Origin: Enterobacter sp. C2
GTDB taxonomy: Bacteria; Pseudomonadota; Gammaproteobacteria; Enterobacterales; Enterobacteriaceae
Assembly: GCF_019880405.1 (NCBI RefSeq)
Contig: NZ_CP082269.1
Location: 4,154,001-4,218,000 of the forward strand
Reading direction: 5' to 3'
Length of the DNA: 64,000 nucleotides
Each line of letters begins with the position of its first letter. Position 1 is the stretch's first letter. A model generated the notes under the pieces. It did no database searches and had not been told where the DNA came from. It was given only the letters and a program-made list of their open reading frames with translations. Of this stretch, positions 1 through 9,244 are shown one piece after another. Position numbers and translations under genes: made by a program.

Positions 1-882
1 CTCCTGCTGCTGATTGTGACGATGTTGATCAGCTCTCCGCTGCTGCTCTGGCTGGCGTGGAGCCTGGCCAAACCGGCGCGTAAGCTGAAAAACGCGGCGG
101 ACGAGGTGGCTCAGGGCAACCTGCGCCAGCATCCCGAGCTGGAAGCCGGGCCGCAGGAGTTTCTTGCTGCCGGAGCCAGCTTTAACCAGATGGTCACTGC
201 GCTTGAACGCATGATGACCACTCAGCAGCGCCTGCTCTCTGACATCTCTCACGAGCTGCGCACCCCGCTTACGCGTTTACAGCTGGGCACCGCCTTGCTG
301 CGCCGCCGCAGCGGTGAGAGCAAGGAGCTGGCCCGCATTGAGACCGAGGCGCAGCGTCTCGACAGCATGATTAACGATCTGCTGGTGATGTCGCGTAATC
401 AGCAGAAAAATGCGCTGGTGAGCGAAACCGTTAAGGCCAATCACCTATGGAACGACGTGCTGGATAACGCCGCCTTTGAAGCCGAGCAGATGGGCAAATC
501 ACTGACCGTCAACTTCCCACCGGGACCGTGGCCGCTGTACGGTAACCCGAACGCGCTGGAGAGCGCGCTGGAAAATATCGTGCGTAATGCCCTGCGCTAC
601 TCGCATACGAGGATTGAGGTAAGTTTTGCGGTGGATAAAGAGGGCGTGACGGTTAACGTGGATGACGACGGTCCGGGCGTCAGTGCGGAAGATCGCGAGC
701 AGATTTTCCGCCCGTTCTATCGTACCGACGAAGCGCGTGACCGAGAGTCCGGCGGCAGCGGGCTGGGGTTGGCGATTGTCGAGACGGCTATCCAGCAGCA
801 CCGCGGCTGGGTGAAGGCCGACGACAGCCCGTTAGGCGGCTTACGCTTAACGATGTGGCTACCGCTGCATAAGCGTTCATAG
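1..882 (+). CDS. cpxA: Envelope-stress sensor histidine kinase CpxA, C-terminal part
   Basis: Inner-membrane sensor kinase of the CpxAR two-component system; it autophosphorylates and passes phosphate to CpxR when envelope proteins misfold. The reading frame is open from base 1, so the window cuts the gene. The visible 293 residues begin in the second membrane segment, continue through a HAMP linker, and show the H-box DISHELRTPL with the phosphoacceptor His at fragment residue 84. Since His248 is the site in the 457-residue E. coli protein, about 164 N-terminal residues are missing, including the periplasmic sensor domain. The ATP-binding N, G1 and G2 boxes follow (ENIVRNALRYS, DDDGPGV, GSGLGLAI). 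cpxR would lie to the left. A Cpx target operon, srkA-dsbA, is in this same window. Confidence 0.97.
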   Translation, partial: LLLLIVTMLISSPLLLWLAWSLAKPARKLKNAADEVAQGNLRQHPELEAGPQEFLAAGASFNQMVTALERMMTTQQRLLSDISHELRTPLTRLQLGTALLRRRSGESKELARIETEAQRLDSMINDLLVMSRNQQKNALVSETVKANHLWNDVLDNAAFEAEQMGKSLTVNFPPGPWPLYGNPNALESALENIVRNALRYSHTRIEVSFAVDKEGVTVNVDDDGPGVSAEDREQIFRPFYRTDEARDRESGGSGLGLAIVETAIQQHRGWVKADDSPLGGLRLTMWLPLHKRS

Positions 883-902
883 TTTATACGTGTAGCGTCT
901 CC

Positions 903-930
903 AGGCCGGGCAACCCCCGGCCTGCTATTT
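903..930. terminator. Hairpin between convergent cpxA and yiiM
   Basis: An 8-bp GC-rich stem (AGGCCGGG at 903-910 with CCCGGCCT at 916-923) with a 5-base loop lies in the 42-bp gap after cpxA and before the yiiM stop codon. A short T-rich stretch follows on the plus strand. It could end cpxA transcription or act as a REP-like element; the U-tract is weak. Confidence 0.5.
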
Positions 931-1605
931 CCTGCCCCACAGTCTGGGCGCAAAGCTTTCAATCTTGCCGCTCAGGCGTCGTTTCTGCATGGTTCTGGCC
1001 CAGCTCACCGAGAGGCCAGCGGCAGAGAGCAGGCGGTGGTACTGCTCGTCGTCAAACGGCAGATGCCAGGCGATGGCGGCGGCCTCATAGACGCTCACGT
1101 CGCTACAGCGGGAAACCAGTTCAAGGGGCGCATCGCTGGAGACGCTGCCGGGGGCAATGACCCGGTAGAGCCAGCCCGTGCGGCCGCTCTCCTGCATCAG
1201 GGAGGAGAGGTCATGAATGGCAAAATGGTAGTTAACTTTAAAACAGGGCGAACGCGGCTGGGTCACCTGAATCAGCGCTTCACCCCAGCGAAAAATATCC
1301 CCGATATAGACGTTTTGCTCGGTCATTCCCTCGGTGGAGAGGTTCTCGCCGAACGCTGGCGCGACAAAGCGCTCTGCCTGTTCAGGAAATGCGCTTGCCC
1401 AGTGGCGATAGTGCTCGCGTGGGTAGTGGCACAGGGCACGATCTGGCCCGCCGTGGATCTTCTTCTCGGCCTGCTCATCTCCCGCAAGCCCCCGCTCGCT
1501 TAACGTCAGCTCGCCGTCAACCTGCACTTTGGCAATGGCGCTTGGCCGACTGCCTGCGTAATCTCTTACTTTACCAGTAAAAACGTTAACCTGATGATGC
1601 ATCAC
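925..1605 (-). CDS. yiiM: MOSC-domain protein YiiM
   Basis: A 226-residue MOSC-domain protein. The family binds molybdenum cofactor through a conserved cysteine, and YiiM is linked to reduction of N-hydroxylated compounds such as 6-N-hydroxylaminopurine. The sequence shows the conserved core HGGPDRALCHYPREHY and the cofactor-site segment QPRSPCFKVNYH carrying the expected cysteine ligand. E. coli YiiM is 224 residues and sits in the same place between cpxA and sodA. Two adjacent Met codons (MMHH) open the protein and the true start may be either. It is convergent with cpxA. Confidence 0.95.
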   Translation of the reverse strand: MMHHQVNVFTGKVRDYAGSRPSAIAKVQVDGELTLSERGLAGDEQAEKKIHGGPDRALCHYPREHYRHWASAFPEQAERFVAPAFGENLSTEGMTEQNVYIGDIFRWGEALIQVTQPRSPCFKVNYHFAIHDLSSLMQESGRTGWLYRVIAPGSVSSDAPLELVSRCSDVSVYEAAAIAWHLPFDDEQYHRLLSAAGLSVSWARTMQKRRLSGKIESFAPRLWGRK

Positions 1606-1626
1606 CGCGCCTTATCCAGATACAAA

Positions 1627-1654
1627 AAAAGCGAGTCATAAGACTCGCTTTTCA
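1627..1654 (-). terminator. Rho-independent terminator after sodA
   Basis: A stem of GCGAGTC (1631-1637) with GACTCGC (1642-1648), loop ATAA, is flanked by an A-run on the left and T-run on the right. Read on the minus strand it gives a hairpin followed by a run of T directly after the sodA stop codon. The symmetry means it could also work in the other direction. Confidence 0.85.
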
Positions 1655-1671
1655 CTGGTCGCAATGCAACC

Positions 1672-2292
1672 TTATTTTTTAGCAGCGAAACGGGCAGCAG
1701 CTTCGTCCCAGTTCACAACTTCCCAGAATGCCTTGATGTAGTCCGGGCGTTTGTTCTGGTATTTCAGGTAGTAAGCGTGTTCCCACACATCCAGGCCCAG
1801 GATCGGGAAGCCGGATGCGCCAGAAACAGCTTCACCCATCAGCGGGTTATCCTGGTTTGCGGTAGAGACAACGGCCAGCTTGTCGCCTTTCAGTACCAGC
1901 CATGCCCAGCCGGAGCCAAAGCGGGTTGCCGCTGCTTTCTCGAACTCTTCTTTGAATTTCTCAACGGAGCCGAAGTCGCGCTCGATGGCGGCTTTCAGAT
2001 CGCCCTGCAGGGTAGTGCCGGTTTTCAGGCCTTTCCAGAACAGGCTGTGGTTAGCGTGACCGCCAGCATTGTTACGCAGGACGGTTTTTTTGTCGGCCGG
2101 AACCTGATCCAGCTTGGTGATCAGCTCTTCTACCGGCAGGTTAGCCAGCTCAGGCAGGCTTTCCAGTGCGGCGTTAGCATTGTTAACGTAGGTCTGGTGA
2201 TGTTTAGTGTGATGGATTTCCATCGTCTGCTTATCGAAGTGTGGTTCCAGTGCATCATAAGCGTACGGCAGTGATGGCAGTGTGTAACTCAT
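1672..2292 (-). CDS. sodA: Manganese superoxide dismutase SodA
   Basis: Cytoplasmic Mn-dependent superoxide dismutase that converts superoxide to hydrogen peroxide and oxygen. The protein is 206 residues from [10 protein letters not shown], the same length as E. coli SodA. This ATG is chosen over an in-frame one four codons upstream because it follows an AATGGAGATG Shine-Dalgarno region at normal spacing. Family features include [10 protein letters not shown], the [12 protein letters not shown] segment with a metal-binding His, and the C-terminal [12 protein letters not shown] carrying the Asp and His ligands. In K-12 the rhamnose transporter gene rhaT lies upstream; here rhaR is the next gene. 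Confidence 0.98.
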   Translation of the reverse strand: MSYTLPSLPYAYDALEPHFDKQTMEIHHTKHHQTYVNNANAALESLPELANLPVEELITKLDQVPADKKTVLRNNAGGHANHSLFWKGLKTGTTLQGDLKAAIERDFGSVEKFKEEFEKAAATRFGSGWAWLVLKGDKLAVVSTANQDNPLMGEAVSGASGFPILGLDVWEHAYYLKYQNKRPDYIKAFWEVVNWDEAAARFAAKK

Positions 2293-2351
2293 AATCATCT
2301 CCATTAATTGTCGGGCGGCGATACTGTTAACGCCGCGTAAGCAGTTGGTTC

Positions 2352-2390
2352 ATTATAGTTAATTAAGTAGTATTGAAAATGTTTATCAAT
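2352..2390 (-). promoter_or_regulatory. sodA promoter with Fur/ArcA-like operator
   Basis: Read on the minus strand, a perfect TATAAT (2352-2357) lies about 60 bp before the sodA start. Just upstream is an A/T-rich imperfect palindrome, TTGATAAACATTTTCAATA at about 2372-2390, resembling the Fur/ArcA operator region of the E. coli sodA promoter. Position and sequence support iron- and oxygen-responsive control; this is by analogy. Confidence 0.6.
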
Positions 2391-2421
2391 GCCGTAGTTT
2401 TTATATGGTTATAACCTTCTG

Positions 2422-3276
2422 TTATGTACCCGTCAGCATCCTGCTGCGGTGACGCCACTGACTCGGTGCCACGCCGGTTTCACGGGTAAAAACTACGGAA
2501 AAATAGTTGCTGTCTTCAAAACCACAGCGTGTGGCAATTTCACCGATCATCAGCTCGCTGTGCTGGAGCAGATACTGAGCGTGACAGATGCGCAGCTGGC
2601 GCAGATAGTGGTTGATTGTCATGCCGGTCTGGGTACGAAACTGCTGGCGTAGTGTACGCTCACTGCACTGATTTTGCTCGCAAAATTGCTCAAGCAAAAA
2701 GGCGCGGTTGAGGCTGCTGGCCAGGGCGGTGATGAGTTTATCCAGCAACGCTTCGCTACGGGTCGCCGAAAGATTATTAGTGGCGTAGCGATGGCGCTTC
2801 AGGGTTAATACCAGTTGGGCAAACAGCGTTTCCGCCAGCGGATCGGAGAGCGGATCCGCTTTCGTGCTCTCATGCTCAAGCTGGCTAATCACCTGCCGGG
2901 CCTGGGCCATACCGCTGCTGCCAATGCGCCAGTAGGGTATCGGCTCTCCGCCGTCCAGGCCGGGGATATGCGCAGCCCAGTCAAGGTTGAGCGTCAGCCG
3001 CTCCGGGCAGTAGATGATGTTTTGCAGCACCAGATCGTTTACCGAGGCGTAGGCGTGACGGTCCTCGGCGCGGATATAGAAGAGATCGCCCCGGGTAATA
3101 CGATACGGGCGATCGTTAAGAATATGCAGGCCATTGCCGCGCCAGACCAGCACCAGCTCGTTGAACTCATGGGTGTGTTCAGCAAAGACGTTTTGCGGAT
3201 AGCGATCGGCCACCGCAACCGCCTGCCCGGGCCTGGCAAAAAAATCATCCCTCCGCAGAATTAACTGACCTGCCAC
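2422..3276 (-). CDS. rhaR: L-rhamnose-responsive AraC-family activator RhaR
   Basis: AraC/XylS-family activator that binds L-rhamnose and turns on rhaSR transcription. The N-terminal half is a cupin-like sugar-binding domain ([29 protein letters not shown]) and the C-terminal ~100 residues are the double HTH domain ([36 protein letters not shown]). The 284-residue frame opens with GTG preceded by a GAGGTGA Shine-Dalgarno-like stretch. E. coli RhaR is about 282 residues. It follows rhaS by 80 bp on the same strand, as in K-12. No rhaT lies beyond it. Confidence 0.95.
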   Translation of the reverse strand: MAGQLILRRDDFFARPGQAVAVADRYPQNVFAEHTHEFNELVLVWRGNGLHILNDRPYRITRGDLFYIRAEDRHAYASVNDLVLQNIIYCPERLTLNLDWAAHIPGLDGGEPIPYWRIGSSGMAQARQVISQLEHESTKADPLSDPLAETLFAQLVLTLKRHRYATNNLSATRSEALLDKLITALASSLNRAFLLEQFCEQNQCSERTLRQQFRTQTGMTINHYLRQLRICHAQYLLQHSELMIGEIATRCGFEDSNYFSVVFTRETGVAPSQWRHRSRMLTGT

Positions 3277-3356
3277 AGCGTCACCTCAACAGCCTTCAAC
3301 CTTCTATATTTAGCTGTTTTTTAGCAAAAAAACGGTGACTCTCTTCTCGTTTACGG

Positions 3357-4193
3357 CTATTGCAGCGGAGCATCCCGCCCCTGACGGATATCCCGCGGTG
3401 ACCAGTTAAATTCGCGGCGAAAAAGCGTCGAAAAGTGGTTGCTGTCGCCAAAACCGCAGCGAAACGCAATGTCGGTGACGCTCTCATCGCTGTGGCGCAG
3501 CAGGTGGCGGGCCTTAATCAGGCGCAGGCGGTTGAGATAGCGCTGCGGGGTCATGCCCGTGTGCTGCTTCAGCTGACGGTGCAGCGTACGCAGCGAGAGA
3601 GAGAAACGGTCAGCCAGGGACTCCCAGCAAACCTCATCCGCGAAGTGATCCTCCAGCCACGCCATCATCTGGTTCAGGCGAGCATCATTGTTAACGGCTC
3701 CCTCCTCAAGACTGCTCTTACGCAGCAGCACCAGCAGCTGCATAAACAGGATCTCCCGGCTGGCAAGAGCGGCGGTGCTCTCCTCCTCGGCGCTCTGCTC
3801 CATCTGGCCGACGATCTGCCGCACCTGCTGTAGCGCGCCCTGGTTAACTCGCCAGTGGGAGGCGTAGTGCCCGTCCTGCTCCTGAGGCAGCAGCTGGTTC
3901 AGCCCCGTCAGGAACTGGAAAGCCTCCGGCGAGCGGTAGAGCACGTTGGTCAGACAGAGATTATCCGTGTGTTCGTAGAGATGGCGATCGTGGTCACGGA
4001 TGAAACAGACGCTGCCCCCGCTGATGGAGTAGGGCTGGCCGTTAAAGACATGAATGCCCGTGCCATGCTCAACGATAACAATCTCATGAAAATCATGGTG
4101 ATGTTCAGGAAACGCCGATTGGGGAAGGCGCGGCTCAATGGCCACAGGCGTTTTACCTGACGGAAAAAAATCCACGCTGTGTAGTACGGTCAT
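3357..4193 (-). CDS. rhaS: L-rhamnose-responsive AraC-family activator RhaS
   Basis: Activates rhaBAD, and presumably the transport genes behind it, when L-rhamnose is bound. The protein is 278 residues from [10 protein letters not shown], equal to E. coli RhaS. A longer in-frame extension reaching into the rhaB promoter region is rejected because it would cover the regulatory sites. The N-terminal cupin segment contains [19 protein letters not shown]; the C-terminal AraC domain shows [19 protein letters not shown] and the second helix-turn-helix around [17 protein letters not shown]. It is divergent from rhaB across a 299-bp control region. Confidence 0.97.
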   Translation of the reverse strand: MTVLHSVDFFPSGKTPVAIEPRLPQSAFPEHHHDFHEIVIVEHGTGIHVFNGQPYSISGGSVCFIRDHDRHLYEHTDNLCLTNVLYRSPEAFQFLTGLNQLLPQEQDGHYASHWRVNQGALQQVRQIVGQMEQSAEEESTAALASREILFMQLLVLLRKSSLEEGAVNNDARLNQMMAWLEDHFADEVCWESLADRFSLSLRTLHRQLKQHTGMTPQRYLNRLRLIKARHLLRHSDESVTDIAFRCGFGDSNHFSTLFRREFNWSPRDIRQGRDAPLQ

Positions 4194-4368
4194 GATGGCT
4201 TCCTGAAATGAAGAACATGCCAAAAAGAGTAATGAAGGGCTGACAATCCCACCTTGAATTTTTGACATCAAAGCGCGCAAACCCGGTCGCTTTTTCAAGA
4301 AACGGTGGGAAAGATCCGGAAATGCGGCTGGCGTCACACCAGTGATAAGAGGCGCTATTACTGGAAAT

Positions 4369-4384
4369 TGTGAACGCTATCACG
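4369..4384. promoter_or_regulatory. CRP site in the rhaS-rhaB control region
   Basis: TGTGAACGCTATCACG matches the CRP consensus TGTGA-N6-TCACA at nine of ten positions. It lies just upstream of the RhaS operator, matching the order of CRP and RhaS sites at the E. coli rhaBAD promoter, so catabolite control of both divergent operons is expected. Confidence 0.8.
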
Positions 4385-4387
4385 TTC

Positions 4388-4437
4388 ATCTTTGCTTTCT
4401 TGCCAGCGCCTAATTTTGCCTGTCCATAGCGAGAAGG
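4388..4437 (+). promoter_or_regulatory. RhaS operator of the rhaBAD promoter
   Basis: Two 17-bp half-sites, ATCTTTGCTTTCTTGCC (4388-4404) and TGTCCATAGCGAGAAGG (4421-4437), are separated by 16 bp and are inverted relative to each other. This is the geometry of the E. coli RhaS site, where the downstream half-site overlaps the -35 region. The rhaB start codon follows 55 bp later, leaving room for the promoter. The assignment rests on remembered similarity to the K-12 site. Confidence 0.75.
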
Positions 4438-4492
4438 TACGCCGCTAAGGGGGTTCGTAGACTGTCGGCATTGACTCTCAGAGGACTCCACT

Positions 4493-5962
4493 ATGACCTT
4501 TCGCCATTGTGTCGCGGTCGATCTCGGCGCATCCAGTGGACGCGTCATGCTGGCGCGTTACGACAGTGAACAGCGCGCCCTGACGCTGCGTGAAATTCAC
4601 CGCTTCGTCAACTGCCTGCAAAACGTGGACGGCTTTGCTACCTGGGATATCGACAGCCTGGAGAGTGAGATTCGCCTTGGGTTAAACAAGGTCAGTGAGC
4701 AGGGCATTCAGATCGATAGCATCGGCATTGATACCTGGGGCGTGGACTATGTGCTGCTTGATGAGCACGGCCAGCGCGTCGGTCTGCCGGTGTCGTACCG
4801 CGACGGGCGCACCCACGGCGTAATGGCCAGCGCCCAGGCGCAGCTCGGCAGAGAGACAATTTACCGCCGCAGCGGCATTCAGTTTCTGCCGTTCAACACG
4901 CTCTATCAGCTGCACACATTTGTCGAACAGCAGCCAGAGCAGGCGGCGCAGGTGGCTCATGCCCTGCTGATCCCGGACTACTTCAGCTTTCGCCTGACGG
5001 GCAAAATGAACTGGGAGTACACCAACGCCACCACGACCCAACTGGTGAGTATCCATAGCAATGATTGGGATGACATCCTGCTGGCCTGGACCGGCGCTAA
5101 CCCAGCGTGGTTTGGCAAACCGACCCAGCCGGGCAACGTGATTGGCCACTGGCGAAGCCCGCAGGGGAGTGGAATTCCCGTCGTGGCCGTCGCCAGCCAT
5201 GATACCGCCAGCGCCGTGATCGCCTCGCCGCTGAGCGATGCGGACAGCGCCTACCTCTCCTCCGGAACCTGGTCCCTGATGGGTTTTGAGAGCCAAACGC
5301 CCTATACCAACGAAGCTGCGCTGGCGGCCAATATCACCAACGAGGGCGGTGCCGAAGGGCGCTACCGGGTGCTGAAAAATATCATGGGCCTGTGGCTGCT
5401 ACAGCGCGTGTTGAAAGAGCAGAACGTCACCGACCTGCCCGCCCTGATTGCGGAAACCGAGCAGCTAACCGCATGCCGGATGCTGATTAATCCCAACGAT
5501 GATCGCTTTATCAACCCGGAAAACATGAGCGCCGAGATCCGCGCTGCCTGCCGCGAGTCAGGCCAGCCAGAGCCAGCCAGCCAGGCTGAACTGGCGCGCT
5601 GCATCTTCGACAGCCTCGCCCTGCTCTACGCCGACGTGCTCGGCGAGCTGGCGGCGCTGCGCGGCAAACGGTTCAGCCAGCTGCATATCGTTGGCGGCGG
5701 CTGCCAGAACCGTCTTCTCAACCAGCTCTGCGCCGACGCCTGCGGCGTCACGGTGGTCGCTGGCCCCATCGAAGCCTCGACGCTGGGCAATATCGGTATT
5801 CAACTCATGACCCTGGACGAGCTGGACAACGTCGACGCTTTCCGTCAGGTCGTGACGGCCAATTACCCCCTGACAACCTTTATTCCACAACCTGACAGTG
5901 AAATTGCCCGCCACGTCGCGCAGTTTCAAACCAAACAACAGAGAAAGGAGCTTTGCGCATGA
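4493..5962 (+). CDS. rhaB: L-rhamnulokinase RhaB
   Basis: Cytoplasmic FGGY-family kinase that phosphorylates L-rhamnulose to L-rhamnulose 1-phosphate. It is 489 residues, the same as E. coli RhaB. The N-terminal phosphate-binding segment [14 protein letters not shown], the central [17 protein letters not shown] and SSGTWSLMG, and the C-terminal adenosine motif [15 protein letters not shown] are visible. The start follows an AGAGGACTCCACT Shine-Dalgarno region. Its TGA stop overlaps the rhaA start in an ATGA, suggesting translational coupling. Confidence 0.98.
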   Translation: MTFRHCVAVDLGASSGRVMLARYDSEQRALTLREIHRFVNCLQNVDGFATWDIDSLESEIRLGLNKVSEQGIQIDSIGIDTWGVDYVLLDEHGQRVGLPVSYRDGRTHGVMASAQAQLGRETIYRRSGIQFLPFNTLYQLHTFVEQQPEQAAQVAHALLIPDYFSFRLTGKMNWEYTNATTTQLVSIHSNDWDDILLAWTGANPAWFGKPTQPGNVIGHWRSPQGSGIPVVAVASHDTASAVIASPLSDADSAYLSSGTWSLMGFESQTPYTNEAALAANITNEGGAEGRYRVLKNIMGLWLLQRVLKEQNVTDLPALIAETEQLTACRMLINPNDDRFINPENMSAEIRAACRESGQPEPASQAELARCIFDSLALLYADVLGELAALRGKRFSQLHIVGGGCQNRLLNQLCADACGVTVVAGPIEASTLGNIGIQLMTLDELDNVDAFRQVVTANYPLTTFIPQPDSEIARHVAQFQTKQQRKELCA

Positions 5963-7218
5963 CCACTCCCATTGAACAAGCCTGGGAACTTGCTAAGCAG
6001 CGGTTTGCCGCGGTAGGCGTTGACGTTGAGGAGGCGCTGCGCCAGCTCGATCGCCTGCCGGTTTCCATGCACTGCTGGCAGGGCGATGACGTGGCTGGGT
6101 TTGAGAACCCGCAGGGCGGCCTGACCGGCGGGATCCAGGCCACCGGCAACTACCCTGGCAAAGCGCGCAGCGCACAGGAGCTGCGGGCGGATCTGGAGCA
6201 GGCTCTGAGCCTGATCCCCGGGCCAATGCGTCTGAATCTGCATGCAATCTACCTTGAATCAGAGACGCCGGTGGAGCGTAACGCCATCAGGCCCGAGCAC
6301 TTTACCAACTGGGTGGCGTGGGCAAAAGCGCAGAAGCTGGGCCTGGACTTTAACCCCTCTTGCTTCTCGCATCCGCTGAGCGCCGATGGCTTTACCCTCT
6401 CCCACGCCAACGACGAGATCCGCCAGTTCTGGATCGACCACGTTAAAGCCTGCCGCCGCGTATCTGCCTGGTTTGGCGAGCAGCTGGGCACGCCGTCGGT
6501 GATGAATATCTGGGTTCCGGACGGCATGAAAGACGTCACCGTTGACCGCCTCGCCCCGCGTCAGCGCCTGCTTGCCGCGCTGGATGAAGCCCTGAGCGAA
6601 AAGCTGAGCCTCGACCACCACATCGATGCCGTAGAGAGCAAGCTGTTCGGCATCGGAGCGGAGAGCTACACCGTCGGCTCGAACGAGTTTTATATGGGCT
6701 ATGCCACCAGCCGCCAGACCGCGCTCTGTCTGGATGCGGGCCACTTCCATCCGACGGAGGTGATCTCCGACAAGATCTCCGCCGCCATGCTCTATGTCCC
6801 GCGCCTGCTGCTGCACGTTAGCCGCCCGGTGCGCTGGGACAGCGACCACGTGGTGCTGCTGGATGACGAAACCCAAGCCATTGCCAGCGAAATCGTTCGC
6901 CACGATCTCTTTGACCGGGTGCACATTGGCCTCGACTTCTTTGATGCGTCGATCAACCGCATCGCCGCATGGGTGATTGGTACCCGCAATATGAAAAAAG
7001 CCCTGCTGCGTGCCCTGCTGGAGCCCACCGACCAGCTGCGCACGCTGGAAGCCGAGGGCGATTACACCGCCCGGCTGGCGCTGCTGGAAGAGCAAAAATC
7101 GCTGCCGTGGCAGGCGGTATGGGAGATGTACTGCCAGCGTCACGATACCCCGGCGGGGAGCCAGTGGCTGGACAGCGTGCGGGCCTATGAGCAAGAGATT
7201 TTAAGTCACCGTAAATAA
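5959..7218 (+). CDS. rhaA: L-rhamnose isomerase RhaA
   Basis: Converts L-rhamnose to L-rhamnulose, the first cytoplasmic step of the pathway, using divalent metal ions in a TIM-barrel active site. The 419-residue protein equals the length of E. coli RhaA, starting at ATG within the rhaB stop overlap (AAAGGAG Shine-Dalgarno upstream). An in-frame TTG two codons earlier is not favoured. Conserved blocks include [43 protein letters not shown] and [10 protein letters not shown]-like [13 protein letters not shown] near the C-terminus. Confidence 0.98.
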   Translation: MTTPIEQAWELAKQRFAAVGVDVEEALRQLDRLPVSMHCWQGDDVAGFENPQGGLTGGIQATGNYPGKARSAQELRADLEQALSLIPGPMRLNLHAIYLESETPVERNAIRPEHFTNWVAWAKAQKLGLDFNPSCFSHPLSADGFTLSHANDEIRQFWIDHVKACRRVSAWFGEQLGTPSVMNIWVPDGMKDVTVDRLAPRQRLLAALDEALSEKLSLDHHIDAVESKLFGIGAESYTVGSNEFYMGYATSRQTALCLDAGHFHPTEVISDKISAAMLYVPRLLLHVSRPVRWDSDHVVLLDDETQAIASEIVRHDLFDRVHIGLDFFDASINRIAAWVIGTRNMKKALLRALLEPTDQLRTLEAEGDYTARLALLEEQKSLPWQAVWEMYCQRHDTPAGSQWLDSVRAYEQEILSHRK

Positions 7219-7221
7219 ACA

Positions 7222-7253
7222 GTAGGCCGGGTAAGCGCAGCGCCACCCGGCAT
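7222..7253. repeat. REP-type palindromic element
   Basis: Stem GCCGGGT (7226-7232) with ACCCGGC (7245-7251) around the core GTAAGCGCAGCGCCAC, lying between rhaA and rhaD. The same 16-base core occurs in the REP element after mobB near 56.13 kb, and related elements lie after fdhE and glnG. These are typical intergenic REP elements of enterobacteria. Confidence 0.8.
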
Positions 7254-7274
7254 TTTCAAAGGAATTATAAGACT

Positions 7275-8105
7275 ATGCAGACCATCACTAATTCATGGTT
7301 CGTCCAGGGGATGATCAAAGCGACCTCTGACGCCTGGCTGAAGGGCTGGGACGAGCGCAACGGCGGCAATCTGACCCTGCGGCTGGACGACGGCGATATC
7401 GCCCCGTTTACAGCCGAATTCCACGCCAGTCCGCGCTATATCGCCCTGAGCCAGCCGATGCCAATGCTGGCCAATACGCCGTTTATCGTCACTGGCTCCG
7501 GCAAGTTTTTCCGTAACGTGCAGCTCGACCCGGTCGCTAACTTAGGCATCGTTAAGGTCGACAGCGACGGCGCGGGCTACCACATTCTCTGGGGGCTCAC
7601 CGACGAAGCGGTTCCCACCTCCGAGCTGCCAGCGCACTTTCTCTCCCACTGCGAGCGCATCAAGGCTACCGACGGCAAAGACCGTGTGATTATGCACTGC
7701 CACGCCACCAACCTGATCGCCCTCACCTATGTGTTGGAAAACGATACGGATGTGATCACCCGCAAACTGTGGGAAGGCAGTACCGAATGCCTGGTTGTGT
7801 TTCCTGACGGCGTTGGCATTCTGCCATGGATGGTCCCCGGCACCGATGAGATTGGCCAGGCCACCGCAGGGCAGATGTCACGGCACTCGCTGGTGCTCTG
7901 GCCGTTCCACGGCGTCTTCGGCAGCGGTCCAACGCTGGACGAAGCCTTTGGCCTGATCGACACCGCCGAGAAGTCTGCCGAGGTACTGGTGAAGGTCTAC
8001 TCGATGGGCGGCATGAAGCAGACCATCACTCAGGAGGAGTTAATCGCCCTCGGTAAACGTTTTGGCGTCACCCCGATAGCCAGCGCACTACAGCTTTATA
8101 AATAA
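7275..8105 (+). CDS. rhaD: Rhamnulose-1-phosphate aldolase RhaD
   Basis: Class II zinc aldolase that cleaves L-rhamnulose 1-phosphate to dihydroxyacetone phosphate and L-lactaldehyde. It is 276 residues, against 274 in E. coli. The zinc-binding HxH motif is at His141 and His143 (MHCHATN), and a further His in the segment [13 protein letters not shown] is the likely third ligand. The start follows an AAAGGAATTATAAGACT region. It completes rhaBAD, and the transport genes follow in the same direction. Confidence 0.98.
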   Translation: MQTITNSWFVQGMIKATSDAWLKGWDERNGGNLTLRLDDGDIAPFTAEFHASPRYIALSQPMPMLANTPFIVTGSGKFFRNVQLDPVANLGIVKVDSDGAGYHILWGLTDEAVPTSELPAHFLSHCERIKATDGKDRVIMHCHATNLIALTYVLENDTDVITRKLWEGSTECLVVFPDGVGILPWMVPGTDEIGQATAGQMSRHSLVLWPFHGVFGSGPTLDEAFGLIDTAEKSAEVLVKVYSMGGMKQTITQEELIALGKRFGVTPIASALQLYK

Positions 8106-8112
8106 GAACATC

Positions 8113-8138
8113 GCGCCCCGCTCATTGAGACGGGGCGA
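8113..8138 (+). other. Hairpin between rhaD and the transporter genes
   Basis: CGCCCCG (8114-8120) pairs with CGGGGCG (8131-8137) across a 10-base loop, 8 bp after the rhaD stop. There is no following T-run, so it is not a strong terminator. It may attenuate read-through or stabilise the rhaBAD mRNA end, giving different levels of catabolic and transport genes. Function is inferred. Confidence 0.45.
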
Positions 8139-8191
8139 AGCCACACCTGCAAGCCCTACACAACTAACTCAATATCAGTGGAGTAAAAGCA

Positions 8192-9178
8192 ATGAGAATA
8201 AAGACAAGCTTGATCCTCACCGTTGCCGCTCTGGCGTTGTCCGGTTCCGCACTAGCAGAAGTCAAAATTGCCCTGGTCGCAAAATCCCTCGGCAATGGTT
8301 TTTTTGAGGCAGCGAACGTCGGTGCCCAGGAGGCGGCTAAAGAGTTAGGGGATGTTAAAGTCATTTATACCGGTCCGACCACCACCACGGCGGAAGCGCA
8401 GATCGAAGTGCTTAACGGGTTGATCGCCCAGGGGGTAGATGCGATCGCTATCTCAGCAAACGATCCGGATGCCGTTGTGCCGGTACTGAAAAAAGCGATG
8501 CAGCGCGGGATTAAAGTTGTCTCGTGGGACTCCGGCGTAGCGAAAGCGGGCCGCCAGATCCATCTCAATCCATCCAACAATGCCCTGATTGGTGAAACCA
8601 ACGTTAAGCTCGCCGCCGAGGCGCTGAAGGCGCTGAACGTGGAGAAAGGCGACGTGGCGATCCTCAGCGCAACGCCAACCTCGACCAACCAGAACATCTG
8701 GATTGAAGAGATGAAAAAGGTGCTGCCGAAGTACCCCTCCGTTAACCTGGTGACGGTAGCCTACGGCGATGACCTCTCCGATAAGAGCTACCGCGAAGCG
8801 GTCGGCCTGCTGAAAACCTACCCGGACCTGAAGGTGATCGTCTCCCCCTCCTCGGTGGGTATCGTGGCTGCCGCCCAGGCGGTGAAGGATCAGGGCAAGA
8901 TTGGCAAGGTGTACGTCACCGGATTAGGCCTGCCGTCTGAGATGGCGGGCGCGGTGAAATCGGGCGCAACCAAGAGCTTTGCAATCTGGAACCCGATCGA
9001 TCTGGGCTACGCCGCTACCTATCTGGCGGACGATCTGGTCAAAGGCACGGCCACTAAAACGGAAGCCAATATGGGCAAACTCGGCAAGGTGAAGCTGGAT
9101 GCAGACGGTAGTGGTGCGATGTCTGAGCCGTTCGTCTACGATGCCAGCAATATCGATAAGTTTTCGAAGATCTTCTAA
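8192..9178 (+). CDS. Rhamnose ABC transporter, periplasmic substrate-binding protein
   Basis: A 328-residue periplasmic sugar-binding protein with a signal peptide over residues 1-22 (MRIKTSLILT ... SGSALA) and the type I periplasmic fold of ribose/autoinducer-2-type binding proteins (IALVAKSLGNGFFEAA; ISANDPDAVVPVLKKA; VVSWDSGV). Its position between rhaD and the two-domain ATPase and permeases indicates L-rhamnose as ligand, as for the RhaSTPQ-type (also called RhaFGHJ) importers known from rhizobia and other proteobacteria. It is not related to the RhaS regulator, so I give no symbol. A different deoxysugar cannot be excluded from sequence alone. Confidence 0.88.
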   Translation: MRIKTSLILTVAALALSGSALAEVKIALVAKSLGNGFFEAANVGAQEAAKELGDVKVIYTGPTTTTAEAQIEVLNGLIAQGVDAIAISANDPDAVVPVLKKAMQRGIKVVSWDSGVAKAGRQIHLNPSNNALIGETNVKLAAEALKALNVEKGDVAILSATPTSTNQNIWIEEMKKVLPKYPSVNLVTVAYGDDLSDKSYREAVGLLKTYPDLKVIVSPSSVGIVAAAQAVKDQGKIGKVYVTGLGLPSEMAGAVKSGATKSFAIWNPIDLGYAATYLADDLVKGTATKTEANMGKLGKVKLDADGSGAMSEPFVYDASNIDKFSKIF

Positions 9179-9244
9179 TCCGCTATCCGGCTAAACGGCG
9201 GGTGGCGCTAACGCCGACCCGCCCTACGATTACGGAGACTTATC

